Below are positions 15,061 through 24,449 of a stretch of 64,000 nt of DNA, piece after piece. The translations under genes and the position numbers were made by a program. Below the pieces are notes generated by a model. That model was not told the origin of the DNA, did no database searches, and was given only the letters and a program-made list of their open reading frames with translations. Where the stretch lies: NCBI GenBank assembly GCA_963786945.1, contig CAWBAO010000005.1, forward strand, positions 62,001 to 126,000, given 5' to 3'. Source of the DNA: JADKCZ01 sp963786945. Lineage in GTDB: Bacteria > Myxococcota > Myxococcia > Myxococcales > Anaeromyxobacteraceae. Position 1 is the stretch's first letter. Each line of letters starts with the position of its first letter.

Positions 15061-17494
15061 ATGAACGACCAGATCAAGCGCGAGCGCCGCCAGGACGCGC
15101 TCCTCTCGGCCCTCCGCACCGCAGGGCGCCCCGCCGGCGTGAAGGAGCTGCTGCAGCGGGCCGGGCTCCATCCCGGCGACCAGACCGAGGCCAAGCGGAT
15201 CCTGCGCGAGCTGGTCCGCGACGGCCTGGCGACGCGCGACGGGAAGCGGTACGCCCTGGCGGTCCCGGCGGCCGGGGAGGCCGTCCGCCCCGCCCCGGCG
15301 AGCCGGGCCGGGAAGGGGTCCGGCGGGCGGAGCGACGGGGTGCTCGGCACGTTGACGCGCCACCGCGACGGCTTCGGCTTCGTGGCCCGGCTCGATCGGA
15401 AGGGCGAGGACGTCTTCCTGCCGCCCGGCGAGGCGACCCGCGCCCTGGACGGCGACCTGGTGCGGGTGGAGGTGGTGGCGGGGCGGGGCGGGCGCTCGGC
15501 CGGCCGCCTCATCGAGGTGGTGGAGCGGCGGCGCCGGTTCTTCATCGGCACCTACCGCGCCGGCCGGCGCGGCGCCGCGGTGGTGCCCCACGACGTGACG
15601 CTCGGCCTCGAGGTCCCGGTCCCCGGCTCCGGGCTGGCCAGGGACGGAGACGTGGTGAAGGTGGCGCTCGCGCCCGGCACCGGCCCGCTGGCCGGCGAGG
15701 TGGCCGAGGTCATCGGCCGCCCCGGCGAGCCGCGCGTCGAGGTGCTGGGCGTGGCCTACGCCAAGGGCTTCGCCGACGTCTTCCCCGAGGCGGTGCTGGC
15801 CGAGGCCGCGCGCGTGCCCGACCACGTCCGGCCCGAGGAGAAGGTGGGGCGGCGCGACCTCACCGGGCTCCCGCTGGTCACCATCGACGGCGAGGATGCC
15901 CGCGACTTCGACGACGCCGTCTTCCTGGAGCGGCTGCCGGAGGGGAAGGGCGGGGCGGCCTGGCGGCTGGTGGTGGCCATCGCCGACGTCTCCACCTACG
16001 TCCGGCGCGGCTCGGCCCTCGACGACGAGGCGCTGCGTCGCGGCACCAGCGTCTACTTCCCCATGCAGGTGCTGCCCATGCTGCCGGAGCGGCTCAGCAA
16101 CGGCATCTGCTCGCTCAACCCCGACGTCGAGCGGCTGTGCATGGTGGCCGACATGCTCATCGGCGCGCGCGGCGAGCCCAGGGGGGTGGAGGTCTACCCG
16201 GCGGTGATGCGGAGCGCGGCGCGCTGCACCTACACCGAGGTGGCGCAGGTGCTCGAGGGCCAGGTGGTCCCGCACCGCGAGCGGTTCCGCTCCCAGTTCA
16301 CGCTCATGGGCGAGCTGCAGGAGCAGCTCACCGCCATGCGCCGCCGGCGCGGAGCCATCGACTTCGACCTCCCCGAGGCCAAGATCCTGGTCGACGAGGC
16401 GGGGCACGTCAGCGGCATCGAGAAGCGGCCGCGCAACCGGGCCCACCGGATCGTCGAGGAGTTCATGCTGGCCGCCAACGAGGCGGTGGCCCTCTGGTTC
16501 TCGGCGCGTGACCTGCCCACCATCTACCGGATCCACGGGACCCCCGACGAGGAGAAGCTGCGCGCCTTCGTGGAGCTGGCCGAGGCCCACGGCTTCGCGG
16601 TGCCGGCCGGCTCGCTCGATCCGCGCGCGCTCGACGACCTGCTCACCCGGCTGCAGGGCCACGCGCAGCAGCGGGCGCTGAACCAGCTGCTGCTGCGGGC
16701 CATGATGCAGGCGGTCTACTCGCCCGAGGACTCGGGCCACTTCGGCCTCGCCGCCGACCACTACCTCCACTTCACCTCCCCCATCCGGCGATACCCGGAC
16801 CTGGTGGTGCACCGGCTGCTGCGCGAGGAGTGGGCGCGCCGGGACGGCCAGGCGGCCAGGCGGACCACCGAGGAGGAGCTGGCCGAGCTGGCCTCGCGGT
16901 CCAGCGAGCGCGAGCGGGCGGCCATGGAGGCGGAGCGGGAGATCGCCGCCTACTACGCGGCCCTCTTCATGAAGGACAAGGTGGGGGAGCGCTTCCCGGG
17001 CACCGTGGCCGCGGTGGCCGAGCCGGGGCTCTTCGTGGAGCTGACCCCCTTCTTCGTCGAGGGGCTGGTGCGGGCCGAGACGCTGCCCGGCCTGTTCGAT
17101 CTCGACCCGGTCCACCACGCCCTGGTGGACCACGGCACCGGCCGGGCCTTCCGCGTCGGCGACCCGATCGAGGTGCAGGTGGCCGACGTGAGCATCGAGC
17201 GCCGGCGCATCGACCTGGCGCTGGTCTCCGCGCTGCCCGCGGCGGATGCCGCCCTGCAGGGGGCGGCCCGGCCGCCGGGGCGCCGGCGGCTGCTCGACGG
17301 CGGCGCGCGCGGCGGACGGGGTGGCACGCCGGCTGGCGGCAAGGGCCGCGGCGAGCCGGCCCGGCGGGCCGGGAGCGGTCGCTCCGGTGGCGCCAAGGGC
17401 CAGGCCAGGCCGGCCCAGGGTGGCCGGGGCGGCGGGGCGGGGCGGCCCGGCGGCGGCAAGCCCGGGCGGCGGCGGCGGGCGCAAGCAGCGCTAG
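15061..17494 (+). CDS. rnr: Ribonuclease R (frameshifted at 3' end)
   Basis: RNase R is a processive 3'-5' exoribonuclease that digests structured RNA. The domains in order are a winged-helix region (residues about 8-70), cold-shock domain (about 95-150; 'DGFGFVARLDRKGEDVFLP'), the RNB catalytic domain (about 265-600) with the metal-binding 'IDGEDARDFDDAV', an S1 domain (about 641-725) and a basic Gly/Arg/Lys tail. In the tail, near 17455-17480, the observed frame continues antisensically through the next gene. Shifting one base gives GGGRKQR and a TAG at 17492-17494, 9 bp before tauE. I therefore place the true end at 17494 and regard one G or C in the GGC run as extra. The catalytic part is unaffected. 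Confidence 0.88.
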
Positions 17495-17503
17495 GGCGCG
17501 GCC

Positions 17504-18247
17504 ATGACCCTGTCCGACGGAGCCCTGATCGCCGCGGCCGCCACCGGCGCCGGCGTGGTGAACGCCATCGCCGGGGGCGGCACGCTCCTCACCTTCCCGG
17601 CGCTGCTGGCCGTCGGCATCGGGCCGGTGGCGGCCAACGCCACCAACACCCTGGCGCTGTGGCCGGGCCAGCTCTCCGGCGCCTGGGCCTATCGCCGCCA
17701 CCTCGCCGACGAGAAGAAGCTGGCGCTGGCCCTGTCGGTGCCCTCGGTGGTGGGCGGGGTGCTGGGGTCGCTGCTGGTCCTCTGGCTGCCCGAGAAGGTC
17801 TTCGCGGCCGTGGTCCCCTGGCTGATCGTCTTCGCCTGCGCGTTGCTGGCGCTGCAGGGGCCGCTCAAGCGGCTGCTGGCGCGCATCCCGGGGAGCGATC
17901 ACCCCGCGGCGGCCTGGTTCATCCAGCTGGCGGTCTCCATCTACGGCGGCTACTTCGGGGCCGGCATGGGCATCATCATGCTGGCGGCCATGGGGATCCT
18001 GCTCAAGTCCAGCCTGCAGCACGCCAACGGGCTGAAGGTGCTCTTCTCGTTCCTCATCAACGGCGTGGCGGCGCTGATCTTCCTCGGCGCCGGCGCCGCC
18101 CGCCTGCCCGAGGCGGCCCTCATGGCGGTGGCGGCCGGGCTGGGCGGCTGGGGCGGCGCGCACCTCGCCCAGCGGCTGCCGCCGGCGGGCATGCGCTGGG
18201 TGGCCATCGGGGTGGGGCTCTACGCCGCCGGGCGGATGATCTGGTGA
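17504..18247 (+). CDS. TauE/SafE family membrane permease
   Basis: A 247-residue polytopic inner-membrane protein of the TauE/SafE/YfcA family, which exports sulfite, sulfoacetate or other organic anions. The motif 'AGVVNAIAGGGTLLTFPALL' in helix 1 and the internally repeated 'YGGYFGAGMGIIMLAAMGIL' (about residues 146-165) mark the inverted repeat typical of the family. Eight hydrophobic segments can be counted. The substrate cannot be assigned and no sulfur-metabolism gene is adjacent. The ATG start follows the corrected rnr end by 9 bp. It is convergent with the livF gene across a GC-rich hairpin. Confidence 0.9.
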   Translation: MTLSDGALIAAAATGAGVVNAIAGGGTLLTFPALLAVGIGPVAANATNTLALWPGQLSGAWAYRRHLADEKKLALALSVPSVVGGVLGSLLVLWLPEKVFAAVVPWLIVFACALLALQGPLKRLLARIPGSDHPAAAWFIQLAVSIYGGYFGAGMGIIMLAAMGILLKSSLQHANGLKVLFSFLINGVAALIFLGAGAARLPEAALMAVAAGLGGWGGAHLAQRLPPAGMRWVAIGVGLYAAGRMIW

Positions 18248-18254
18248 CCGCGCG

Positions 18255-18273
18255 CCGGGGCGGGGTGCCCCGG
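18255..18273. terminator. Hairpin between convergent tauE-like gene and livF
   Basis: CCGGGGC (18255-18261) and GCCCCGG (18267-18273) form a 7-bp GC stem with a 5-base loop in the 27-bp convergent gap. No U-tract follows on either strand, so it is a plausible but weak bidirectional terminator. Confidence 0.4.
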
Positions 18274-18274
18274 C

Positions 18275-18979
18275 TCAGATGCCGAGGAACGCCTTGCGGA
18301 CGTGGTCGTTCCCGAGCAGCTCGGCGCCGGTGCCGGTGAGGACCACGCGCCCGGTCTCCAGCACGTAGGCCCGGGTGGAGATCTTGAGCGACTGGTAGAC
18401 GTTCTGCTCCACCAGCAGGATGGTGGTCCCCTGCCTGTTGATCTCCTTGATGATGTCGAAGATGTTCTTCACGAAGAGCGGGGAGAGGCCGAGGCTGGGC
18501 TCGTCGAGGAGCAGCAGCTTGGGGTTGGCCATCAGGCCGCGGGCGATGGCCAGCATCTGCTGCTCGCCGCCGGACATGGTGCCGCCCAGCTGCTTGCGCC
18601 GCTCGGCCAGCCGCGGGAAGAGCGAGAAGGCCCGGTCCATGTTGCGGGCCCGGTCGGGGCGGGTGGCCGGCAGGTAGGAGCCCATGCGCAGGTTCTCCAC
18701 CACCGTCAGCTCCGGGAAGATGCGGCGCGCCTCCGGCACCTGGACCAGGCCCTGGGCCACCACCTGGTGCGGCTGCAGCCGGGCCAGGTCGGTCCCCTCG
18801 AAGCTGATCGACCCGCCGGTCGGCTTCAGCAGGCGGGAGACGTTGCGCAGGATGGTCGACTTGCCGGCGCCGTTGGCGCCGACCACGGTGACGATCTCGC
18901 CCTGCCGGACCTCGAGGTCGACGCCCCAGAGCACCTGCAGGTCGCCGTAGGCGTAGGTGAGCTGCTTGATCTCAAGCAT
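18275..18979 (-). CDS. livF: LIV-type ABC transporter ATPase LivF
   Basis: One of the two ATPases of a branched-chain amino acid (LIV/HAAT family) importer. The 234-residue protein has an intact Walker A 'GANGAGKS' (about residues 34-41), the LivF-type signature 'GTMSGGEQQMLAIARGLM', a Walker B 'LLLLDEPSLGLSP' and the conserved 'VEQNVYQSL' switch region. The length and the 'PEARRIFPELTVVENL' motif are characteristic of LivF. The start ATG 18979 overlaps the livG stop by 8 bp. It is the last gene of the minus-strand porin-livKHMGF operon. Confidence 0.93.
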   Translation of the reverse strand: MLEIKQLTYAYGDLQVLWGVDLEVRQGEIVTVVGANGAGKSTILRNVSRLLKPTGGSISFEGTDLARLQPHQVVAQGLVQVPEARRIFPELTVVENLRMGSYLPATRPDRARNMDRAFSLFPRLAERRKQLGGTMSGGEQQMLAIARGLMANPKLLLLDEPSLGLSPLFVKNIFDIIKEINRQGTTILLVEQNVYQSLKISTRAYVLETGRVVLTGTGAELLGNDHVRKAFLGI

Positions 18980-19697
18980 CGACGGCCTCTCCGAGGTACG
19001 CCGTGATCACGTCCTTGTTGGTGGCCACCTCGCGGGGCGGCCCCTCGGCCAGCTTCTCGCCCGAGTTGAGCACCACCAGCCGGTCCGAGAGCCGCATGAT
19101 GGCCTTCATGTCGTGCTCGATCACCACCTGGGTGAGGCCGAGCTTCTTCAGCTCGAGGATGAGCAGGATGATCTCCTCCGACTCGGCCTGGTTGAGGCCG
19201 CCCATCACCTCGTCGAGCAGCAGCATCTCCGGCCGGGTGGCCAGGGCCCGGGCCACCTCCAGCTTCTTGCGCTCGCCGATGGGCAGGCCGCCGGCGAGGA
19301 AGGCGGCCTTGTGGTCGAGGCGGACCACCTCCAGCTTCTCGTGCGCCACCTGGCGCGCCACCTGGAGCGAGTGGGTGCGGGCCAGCGCCCCCACCATGAC
19401 GTTGTCGATCACCGACATCTTGGCGAGCGGCCGGACCTTCTGCCAGGTGCGGACCATGCCGAGCCGGCAGACCGCGTCGGGCTGGAGCCCGTTGATGCGG
19501 GACCCCTTGAAGAGCACGTCGCCCTTGGTGGGCGGGTAGTAGCCGGTGATGCAGTTGAAGAGGGTGGTCTTGCCGGCCCCGTTGGGGCCGATCAGGCCGA
19601 CGATCTCGCCGAGCCCGACGTCGAAGCTGACGTCGGAGTTGGCGGCCAGGCCGCCGAAGTGCTTGGAGACGTGCTTGATCTCGAGGATGGCGGGCAT
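18972..19697 (-). CDS. livG: LIV-type ABC transporter ATPase LivG
   Basis: The second ATPase of the LIV importer, 241 residues. It starts 'MPAILEIKHVSKHFGGLAA', then Walker A 'GPNGAGKTTLF', the LivG-type 'GMVRTWQKVRPLAKMSVIDN' segment and Walker B 'LLLDEVMGGLNQAESEEI'. The H-loop His is seen in 'VVIEHDMKAIM'. In the raw sequence the frame stays open upstream because the end of livM runs into it after a frameshift. The start at 19697 is set by the conserved first strand. In LivG the signature motif is degenerate ('LPIGERKKLEVARAL'), which is normal for this subunit. Confidence 0.92.
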   Translation of the reverse strand: MPAILEIKHVSKHFGGLAANSDVSFDVGLGEIVGLIGPNGAGKTTLFNCITGYYPPTKGDVLFKGSRINGLQPDAVCRLGMVRTWQKVRPLAKMSVIDNVMVGALARTHSLQVARQVAHEKLEVVRLDHKAAFLAGGLPIGERKKLEVARALATRPEMLLLDEVMGGLNQAESEEIILLILELKKLGLTQVVIEHDMKAIMRLSDRLVVLNSGEKLAEGPPREVATNKDVITAYLGEAVDA

Positions 19698-19711
19698 GGG
19701 TGCGCTCCCGG

Positions 19712-20826
19712 TCACTCGGCCGCCGCGGCGGGTTGGCTGGGCGGCGCTGCGCCGGGCGGCCAGCCGCTTCTTCACCCGGGCCACGGCGTCGCGGAGCAGC
19801 CCGAGGAAGCCCTCGGGGGCGAAGAGGACCACCACCACCACCAGCACGCCGTAGAAGAGGACGTGGGCGTTGGAGAGGCGGGCCTCGATGAAGGCCACGG
19901 TGGCCGACTCCTCGGCCAGCAGCCCGGCCTGGACCAGCCACTTGGGGTTGCGCAGCGATCTCGGAGAGCAGGACCAGCACCACCGAGCCGACCACCGGCC
20001 CGAGGATGGTGCCGATGCCGCCGATGATGCAGATCAGCACCATCTGCACCGAGACGTCGATGCCGAAGGCGATGTTGGGGTCGATGAAGCGGACGTAGAG
20101 GGCGAAGAGGCCGCCGGCGCTGGCGGTGAAGGCCGCCGAGATCATCAGCGCCAGGTTCTTGTGGAGGGTGGGGTTGATGCCGAGGCTGTGGGCGGCGTCC
20201 TGGTCCTCGCGGATGGCCTGGAAGGTGTAGCCGAGCTTGGTGTGCTGCACGAGCCAGTTGACCGAGATGATGATCACCGCCAGCCCGAGCGAGGCGTAGA
20301 AGAAGGGCACCTTGCCGAGGAACTTCACCGTGAACCAGGGGGTCTCCAGCGGGGGGATGCTGCTGAGCAGGATCCCCTCGGCGCCGCGGGTCACGTCCTT
20401 GAAGTGGAGCGCCGCCAGCCGGATGATCTCGGCCATGGCGATGGAGGCCAGCACGAAGTAGGGGCCGCGCAGCCGGAAGGTGATGGTGCCGATGATCACC
20501 GAGAGGACCACCGAGCCGGCCACGGCCACGGCGATGCCGTACCAGGGGGCGACCTGGTGCAGCTCCAGCAGGAGCATGGTGATGTAGGCGCCCATCCCGA
20601 AGTAGGCGGCGTGGCCCACCGAGTACTGGCCGGCGTAGCCCCCCACCACGTTCCAGGCCGAGCCCTGGGCGATGGCCAGGAAGACCATGATCCACATGTG
20701 GAGGATGAGCGGCTTGCGCGAGAGCTGCGGGACCAGCGCCACCAGGGCGATGACCGCCAGGTAGGCGAGGAAGGCCGGGGCCGAGAAGCCGCGCGGGGCG
20801 CGGAGCGAGGGGAGGAGGGCGCGCAT
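19712..20826 (-). CDS. livM: LIV-type ABC transporter permease LivM (two frameshifts)
   Basis: A LivM-type permease: 'RAPRGFSAPAFLAYLAVIAL', 'GSAWNVVGGYAGQYSVGHAA' (the conserved loop) and 'YTFQAIREDQDAAHSLGIN', the EAA-like contact loop to the ATPases. The frame breaks near 19955 after 'VVLVLLSEI'. A one-base shift restores 'LRNPKWLVQAGLLAEESATV' and the last helix 'FYGVLVVVVVLFAPEG'. A second shift near 19725 (one extra C) gives a short Ala-rich end and a TGA at 19712-19714, 14 bp before livG. Without both corrections the protein would end in unrelated Arg/Pro-rich sequence. The ATG at 20826 overlaps the livH stop by one base. Confidence 0.85.
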
Positions 20827-21692
20827 CAGGTCCTCGACTTGCCGAGCAGGCCGGAGGGGCGGAAGAGGAGGATGAGCAGGAAGAGGACGTAGACCACCAG
20901 CTCCTTCAGGCCGCTGGCGACGTAGACCGCCGAGAGCGACTCGGTGACGCCGATGAGGATGCCGCCCAGGGTGGCGCCGACGATGCTCCCCATGCCGCCC
21001 AGCACCACCACCACGAAGGCCTTGAGGGTGAAGGGGCCGCCCACCTGCGGGAAGATGTAGTAGGTGGGCGCCAGCAGCGCCCCGGCGGTGCCGGCCAGCG
21101 CGGTGCCGAGGCCGAAGGCCAGCACCGACATCCGCTTCACGTTGATGCCCATGAGCTGGGCGGCGTCGCGGTCCTGGGCGGTGGCGCGGATGGCCTGCCC
21201 GGTGTCGGTGGTCTGCAGGAACCAGAAGAGCGCGGCGGTGATGGCCACGGTCACCAGGAACGAGTAGAGCAGCGGCTGCGAGACCGAGAGGCCGAAGAGC
21301 TGGAAGGATGACGACGAGTAGGTGGTGGTGAGGATGCGGTAGTCGGAGGTGAAGCCCAGCATCACCGCGTTGCTCATCACCAGCCCGAGGCCGATGGTGA
21401 GCAGGATCTGGTTCTGCGGCAGCGCGTTGAGCACGCGGTTGATGAAGACCTTCTGCAGCAGCGCGCCCCACAGGAAGAGGACCGGCGCCGTGACCAGCAG
21501 CGACAGGTAGGGGTCGATGCCGAAGAGGGTGAAGAGGCCCCAGGTGACGTACATGCCGAGCATCAGCAGGTCGCCATGGGCGAAGTTGATGACCCGCATC
21601 ACGCCGAAGATGATGGTCAGGCCGATGCCGATGAGCGCGTAGACGCCGCCCACCAGGATGCCCGACAGCAGGGACTGCAGGAAGACGGTCAT
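20826..21692 (-). CDS. livH: LIV-type ABC transporter permease LivH
   Basis: The 288-residue inner-membrane permease shows the LivH plan of about eight helices. It starts 'MTVFLQSLLSGILVGGVYAL', then 'IGIGLTIIFGVMRVINFAHG', the family signature. The cytoplasmic coupling loop 'TDTGQAIRATAQDRDAAQLM' (about residues 155-174) would contact LivG/LivF, and 'FVVVVLGGMGSIVGATLGGI' is the conserved C-terminal helix pair. It pairs with LivM to form the pore. It lies 88 bp downstream of livK, a gap containing a long GC hairpin. The reading frame is intact. Confidence 0.94.
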   Translation of the reverse strand: MTVFLQSLLSGILVGGVYALIGIGLTIIFGVMRVINFAHGDLLMLGMYVTWGLFTLFGIDPYLSLLVTAPVLFLWGALLQKVFINRVLNALPQNQILLTIGLGLVMSNAVMLGFTSDYRILTTTYSSSSFQLFGLSVSQPLLYSFLVTVAITAALFWFLQTTDTGQAIRATAQDRDAAQLMGINVKRMSVLAFGLGTALAGTAGALLAPTYYIFPQVGGPFTLKAFVVVVLGGMGSIVGATLGGILIGVTESLSAVYVASGLKELVVYVLFLLILLFRPSGLLGKSRT

Positions 21693-21731
21693 CGGGGTCT
21701 CGTTCCCGCGCGGCGCGGTCCGGGGAAGGGA

Positions 21732-21756
21732 GGGGGCGGCCGCTGCGGCCGCCCCC
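21732..21756 (-). promoter_or_regulatory. Strong intercistronic hairpin between livK and livH
   Basis: Two perfect 12-base arms (GGGGGCGGCCGC and its complement) are separated by one base, which would make a very stable RNA hairpin in the 88-bp gap between the binding-protein gene and the permeases. There is no U-run. It more likely protects the livK mRNA 3' end or partly attenuates, giving more LivK than permease. Confidence 0.5.
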
Positions 21757-21780
21757 GGGGAGCCAGGTGCGAGGCTGGCG

Positions 21781-22943
21781 CTACTTCCAGCCCGGGAACG
21801 GGTAGACGGCCTTGGCGGTGGCCGCCTTGGCCGGGAAGACGGTCACCGACTTGCCGCCCTGGTACTGGATGACCGGCATGGCGATGCTGGTTCTGGTTGG
21901 TGAAGCCCTCATAGGCCTGCGAACTTCACCTCGCCCATGATGGTCTGCCAGGAGCCGGTGGCCAGCGCCTCGCGGACCTTGGCGCGGTCGGCGCCGCCGA
22001 CCTTGACCGCCGCGCCCACCACCATCATCGAGGTGTAGGTGCAGGCGGCGTGGTAGGTGGGGCGCTTGCCGAACCTGGCCTGGTAGCGGGCCGCGAACTC
22101 CTCCGAGGCCTTGCTGGAGTCGGGGGTCCACTGCGTCACCGAGAAGACGTTGGTGGAGATGTCCTTCTCGCCCTCGAACTGCGCGGTGTCGAAGCCGGCG
22201 CCGCCGCCGAGGAAGGCCTGCGGCTTGAGGCCGAGCTCGCGCGACTGGCGCATCAGCAGGATGGCGTCGGCCACGTAGGAGACCATGAAGACCAGGTCGG
22301 GGTTCTGCCCCTTCACCTTGGAGAGGGTGGAGCGGTAGTCGGGCGAGCCCTTCTGGTAGGCCTCGTCGGCCACCACCTTGAGCCCCTTGCTGGCGGCGTA
22401 CTCCTTGCCCACCTTGGAGAGCGAGGAGCCGAAGTCGGTGGACTCGTAGATGAAGGCCACGGTCTTCGGCTTGCCGAAGGCCAGGGCCGCGTCGATGAGC
22501 GACCTGGCGTAGACGTGGGCCGGGGCGTTCACCCGGAAGACCCACTTGTACCCCTGGCGCGTGATGTCCTCCTTGGAGGCGGCCGGGATGACCTGGGAGA
22601 CGCCGTACTGCTCGGCCTGCTTGGCCACCGCGTTGGCGCACGCCGAGGTGTACGGGCCGACGACGGCCGTCACCTCGTCGCCGGTGGCCAGCTGCTCGAT
22701 GGCGCTGATGGCCTTGTCCGGCTTGCCGGTGTCGTCCTGGCGGATCACCTTGACGTCGACCCCCTGCTTCTTGAGGTCCTCGAGGGCCAGCTCGAGGCCG
22801 TTGGTCATGGTCTCGCCGATGGGGGCCTCGGCGCCGGTGATGGTGTTGATGAAGCCGATCTTGACGGGCGCGGCGCCGGCCGCGCCGGGGAGGGCGAGCG
22901 CGGCGGCGGCCGCGGCGGAGATGAGGCTGGGGAAGAGGCGCAT
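21781..22943 (-). CDS. livK: LIV-type periplasmic binding protein LivK (two frameshifts near C-terminus)
   Basis: The periplasmic substrate-binding protein of the first LIV importer. The signal peptide is about residues 1-24. The mature part starts 'APVKIGFINTITGAEAPIGE', and the type I periplasmic-binding fold motifs are clear ('VVGPYTSACANAVA', 'FIYESTDFGSSLSK'). The raw frame stops at 21909 after 'GEVKFAGL'. Moving one base there restores 'YEGFTNQNQH', and one more base near 21885 restores 'MPVIQYQGGKSVTVFPAKAA' to the TAG at 21781. Both look like one extra base within about 30 bp. The ligand is a branched-chain or other aliphatic amino acid or amide, not determinable here. Confidence 0.87.
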
Positions 22944-22997
22944 GCGGGACTCCTTGGAGGCGGTGGAAGCGGGGACGATAGCAGAAGGAACGGCGAA

Positions 22998-23028
22998 GGG
23001 CGCCCGCGCCCGAAGGCCACGGGCGCCC
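22998..23028 (-). terminator. Hairpin between the porin gene and livK
   Basis: GGGCGCCCG (22998-23006) pairs with CGGGCGCCC (23020-23028) around a 13-base loop. It lies between livK (start 22943) and the porin stop (23047). On the transcribed strand it is followed by a pyrimidine-rich TTCGCCGTTCCTTCTGC. It may separate porin and liv transcripts. Confidence 0.4.
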
Positions 23029-23046
23029 CTCGTTCGAAGCCTGGGA

Positions 23047-24303
23047 CTAGAACTTCAGCTGCGAGGAGATGCCGATCTGCGTGGCGTCCTGCTTGGTGGT
23101 GGCGGCCGTCGCGGTGGCGCCACGGTACTCGCTGGTGACCTGCAGGTACTCGACGCCGAACCGCCAGTACTTGCCGGCGTTGAAGATCAGGCCGCCCGCC
23201 AGCTGGTCGTTGTTGATGCGGGCCGCGGCCGCCGAGTTGGTCTTGTCGGCCTCGGCGTGGCCGACGCCGAAGGTGACCCAGGCCCACGGCAGCGGCTTGG
23301 CGATGAGCTGCGCCCAGTAGCCGGAGGAGTCGAGCGCGTTGACCGCGCCCGCGGCGCCGTAGATGGGAGCGCCGATGGCGTTGTAGGTGTCGTCGGCGCC
23401 CTTGCCCGTGTAGTACTCGCCCTTCACCTGCGCGTACTTGGTCAGGCCGAGGTCGACGTCGACGCCGAGGACGTTGCCGTCCACGTCCTGCTGGTTGGCG
23501 GTGCCGTAGGCGAGGCGGCGGGTGTTCATGTGGTAGGCGACGCCGACGGCGGCGGTGATGTCGCTGCCGAACTTGCCGGTGCCGGCGAGGCGGGCCTCGA
23601 TGTTGGGCATGCGCGACTGGTTGCCGGAGCCCAAGTCGACCGGGGCGTCGGCCGTGGCCGGGGAGAGGACGGCGACGGCGGCGTTCACGCCGAAGTCACC
23701 GAAGGTGTTGGCCCAGCCGACCCGGAACTGGGGCGAGCGGCGCCACAGGTTGCCGGACTGCCAGAAGAGCGGCAGGGCCACCCAGGCGAGGCTCTCGGCG
23801 AAGAGGGGGTTGACGAGGCCGTACTCCTGGCCGGCCAGCACCGAGAGCTTGCCGAAGCCGGTGCTCCAGGTGGCGGTCATGGCCGCCAGCCGGAGCCGCA
23901 TCAGGCCGTTGTACCAGGCGGTCGAGGGCGCAGCGGCATTCGGCGTCAGGCCGGACAGGTTGCCGCCGGCGAAGTCGAACTCGAGCACGCCGCTGAGGTC
24001 GGCGCCGGACCAGTCCTCCTTGGCGGCCAGCCTGACGCCGATGCGCGACTGACGGGCGCTGAAGAGGACCGACCCACCCTGCGGGGCTGCGATGGCCTGG
24101 CTGGCATAGTCGCGGGTCTGCAGCGAGTTGCCGTTGAAGAACCCGTTGGCCAGGATGAAGCCGTAGGGCGTGAGCTTCATGCCCTCGGCGGCCGGCGCGG
24201 GAGCAGCGGCGGGGGCGGGAGCAGCGGGGGCGGTCTGGGCGACGGCGGCAAGCGGCAGCGACAGCGCGAGCACGCCGGCCAGGAACCTTCTCGGTGCGGT
24301 CAT
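23047..24303 (-). CDS. Outer-membrane porin
   Basis: A 418-residue exported protein with a signal peptide (residues 1-22, AVA before Gln) and a short Ala/Pro linker. It then has a long run of amphipathic beta strands beginning 'MKLTPYGFILANGFFNGNS', and it ends 'ATQIGISSQLKF' with the C-terminal Phe of BAM clients. 'SARQSRIGVRLAAKEDW' resembles the start of DcaP-like or phosphate-selective porins, but the specific family is uncertain. GGAGGA stands eight bases before the ATG. Directly upstream of livKHMGF on the same strand, it probably gives the outer-membrane entry path for that importer's substrate. Confidence 0.78.
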   Translation of the reverse strand: MTAPRRFLAGVLALSLPLAAVAQTAPAAPAPAAAPAPAAEGMKLTPYGFILANGFFNGNSLQTRDYASQAIAAPQGGSVLFSARQSRIGVRLAAKEDWSGADLSGVLEFDFAGGNLSGLTPNAAAPSTAWYNGLMRLRLAAMTATWSTGFGKLSVLAGQEYGLVNPLFAESLAWVALPLFWQSGNLWRRSPQFRVGWANTFGDFGVNAAVAVLSPATADAPVDLGSGNQSRMPNIEARLAGTGKFGSDITAAVGVAYHMNTRRLAYGTANQQDVDGNVLGVDVDLGLTKYAQVKGEYYTGKGADDTYNAIGAPIYGAAGAVNALDSSGYWAQLIAKPLPWAWVTFGVGHAEADKTNSAAAARINNDQLAGGLIFNAGKYWRFGVEYLQVTSEYRGATATAATTKQDATQIGISSQLKF

Positions 24304-24449
24304 TCACATCCTCCGGAAACGGGACACAGGTTGACCCGGGGTGAGGCAGAGAGGGGGCCCGGGGGTGGGAGACGGTAGCACACGGCTCCACACCGACTGC
24401 GGCTTTCCGACGACGCAGCGCGGCATCGCGCGTCCGGGCTCCCTGCGGC

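Noticed and set aside
17495..18339. Continuation of the rnr frame to 18339
   Set aside because: It lies over the clearly coding tauE-like gene, and its translation is Arg/Gly-rich shadow sequence. A one-base frame change gives a natural rnr end.
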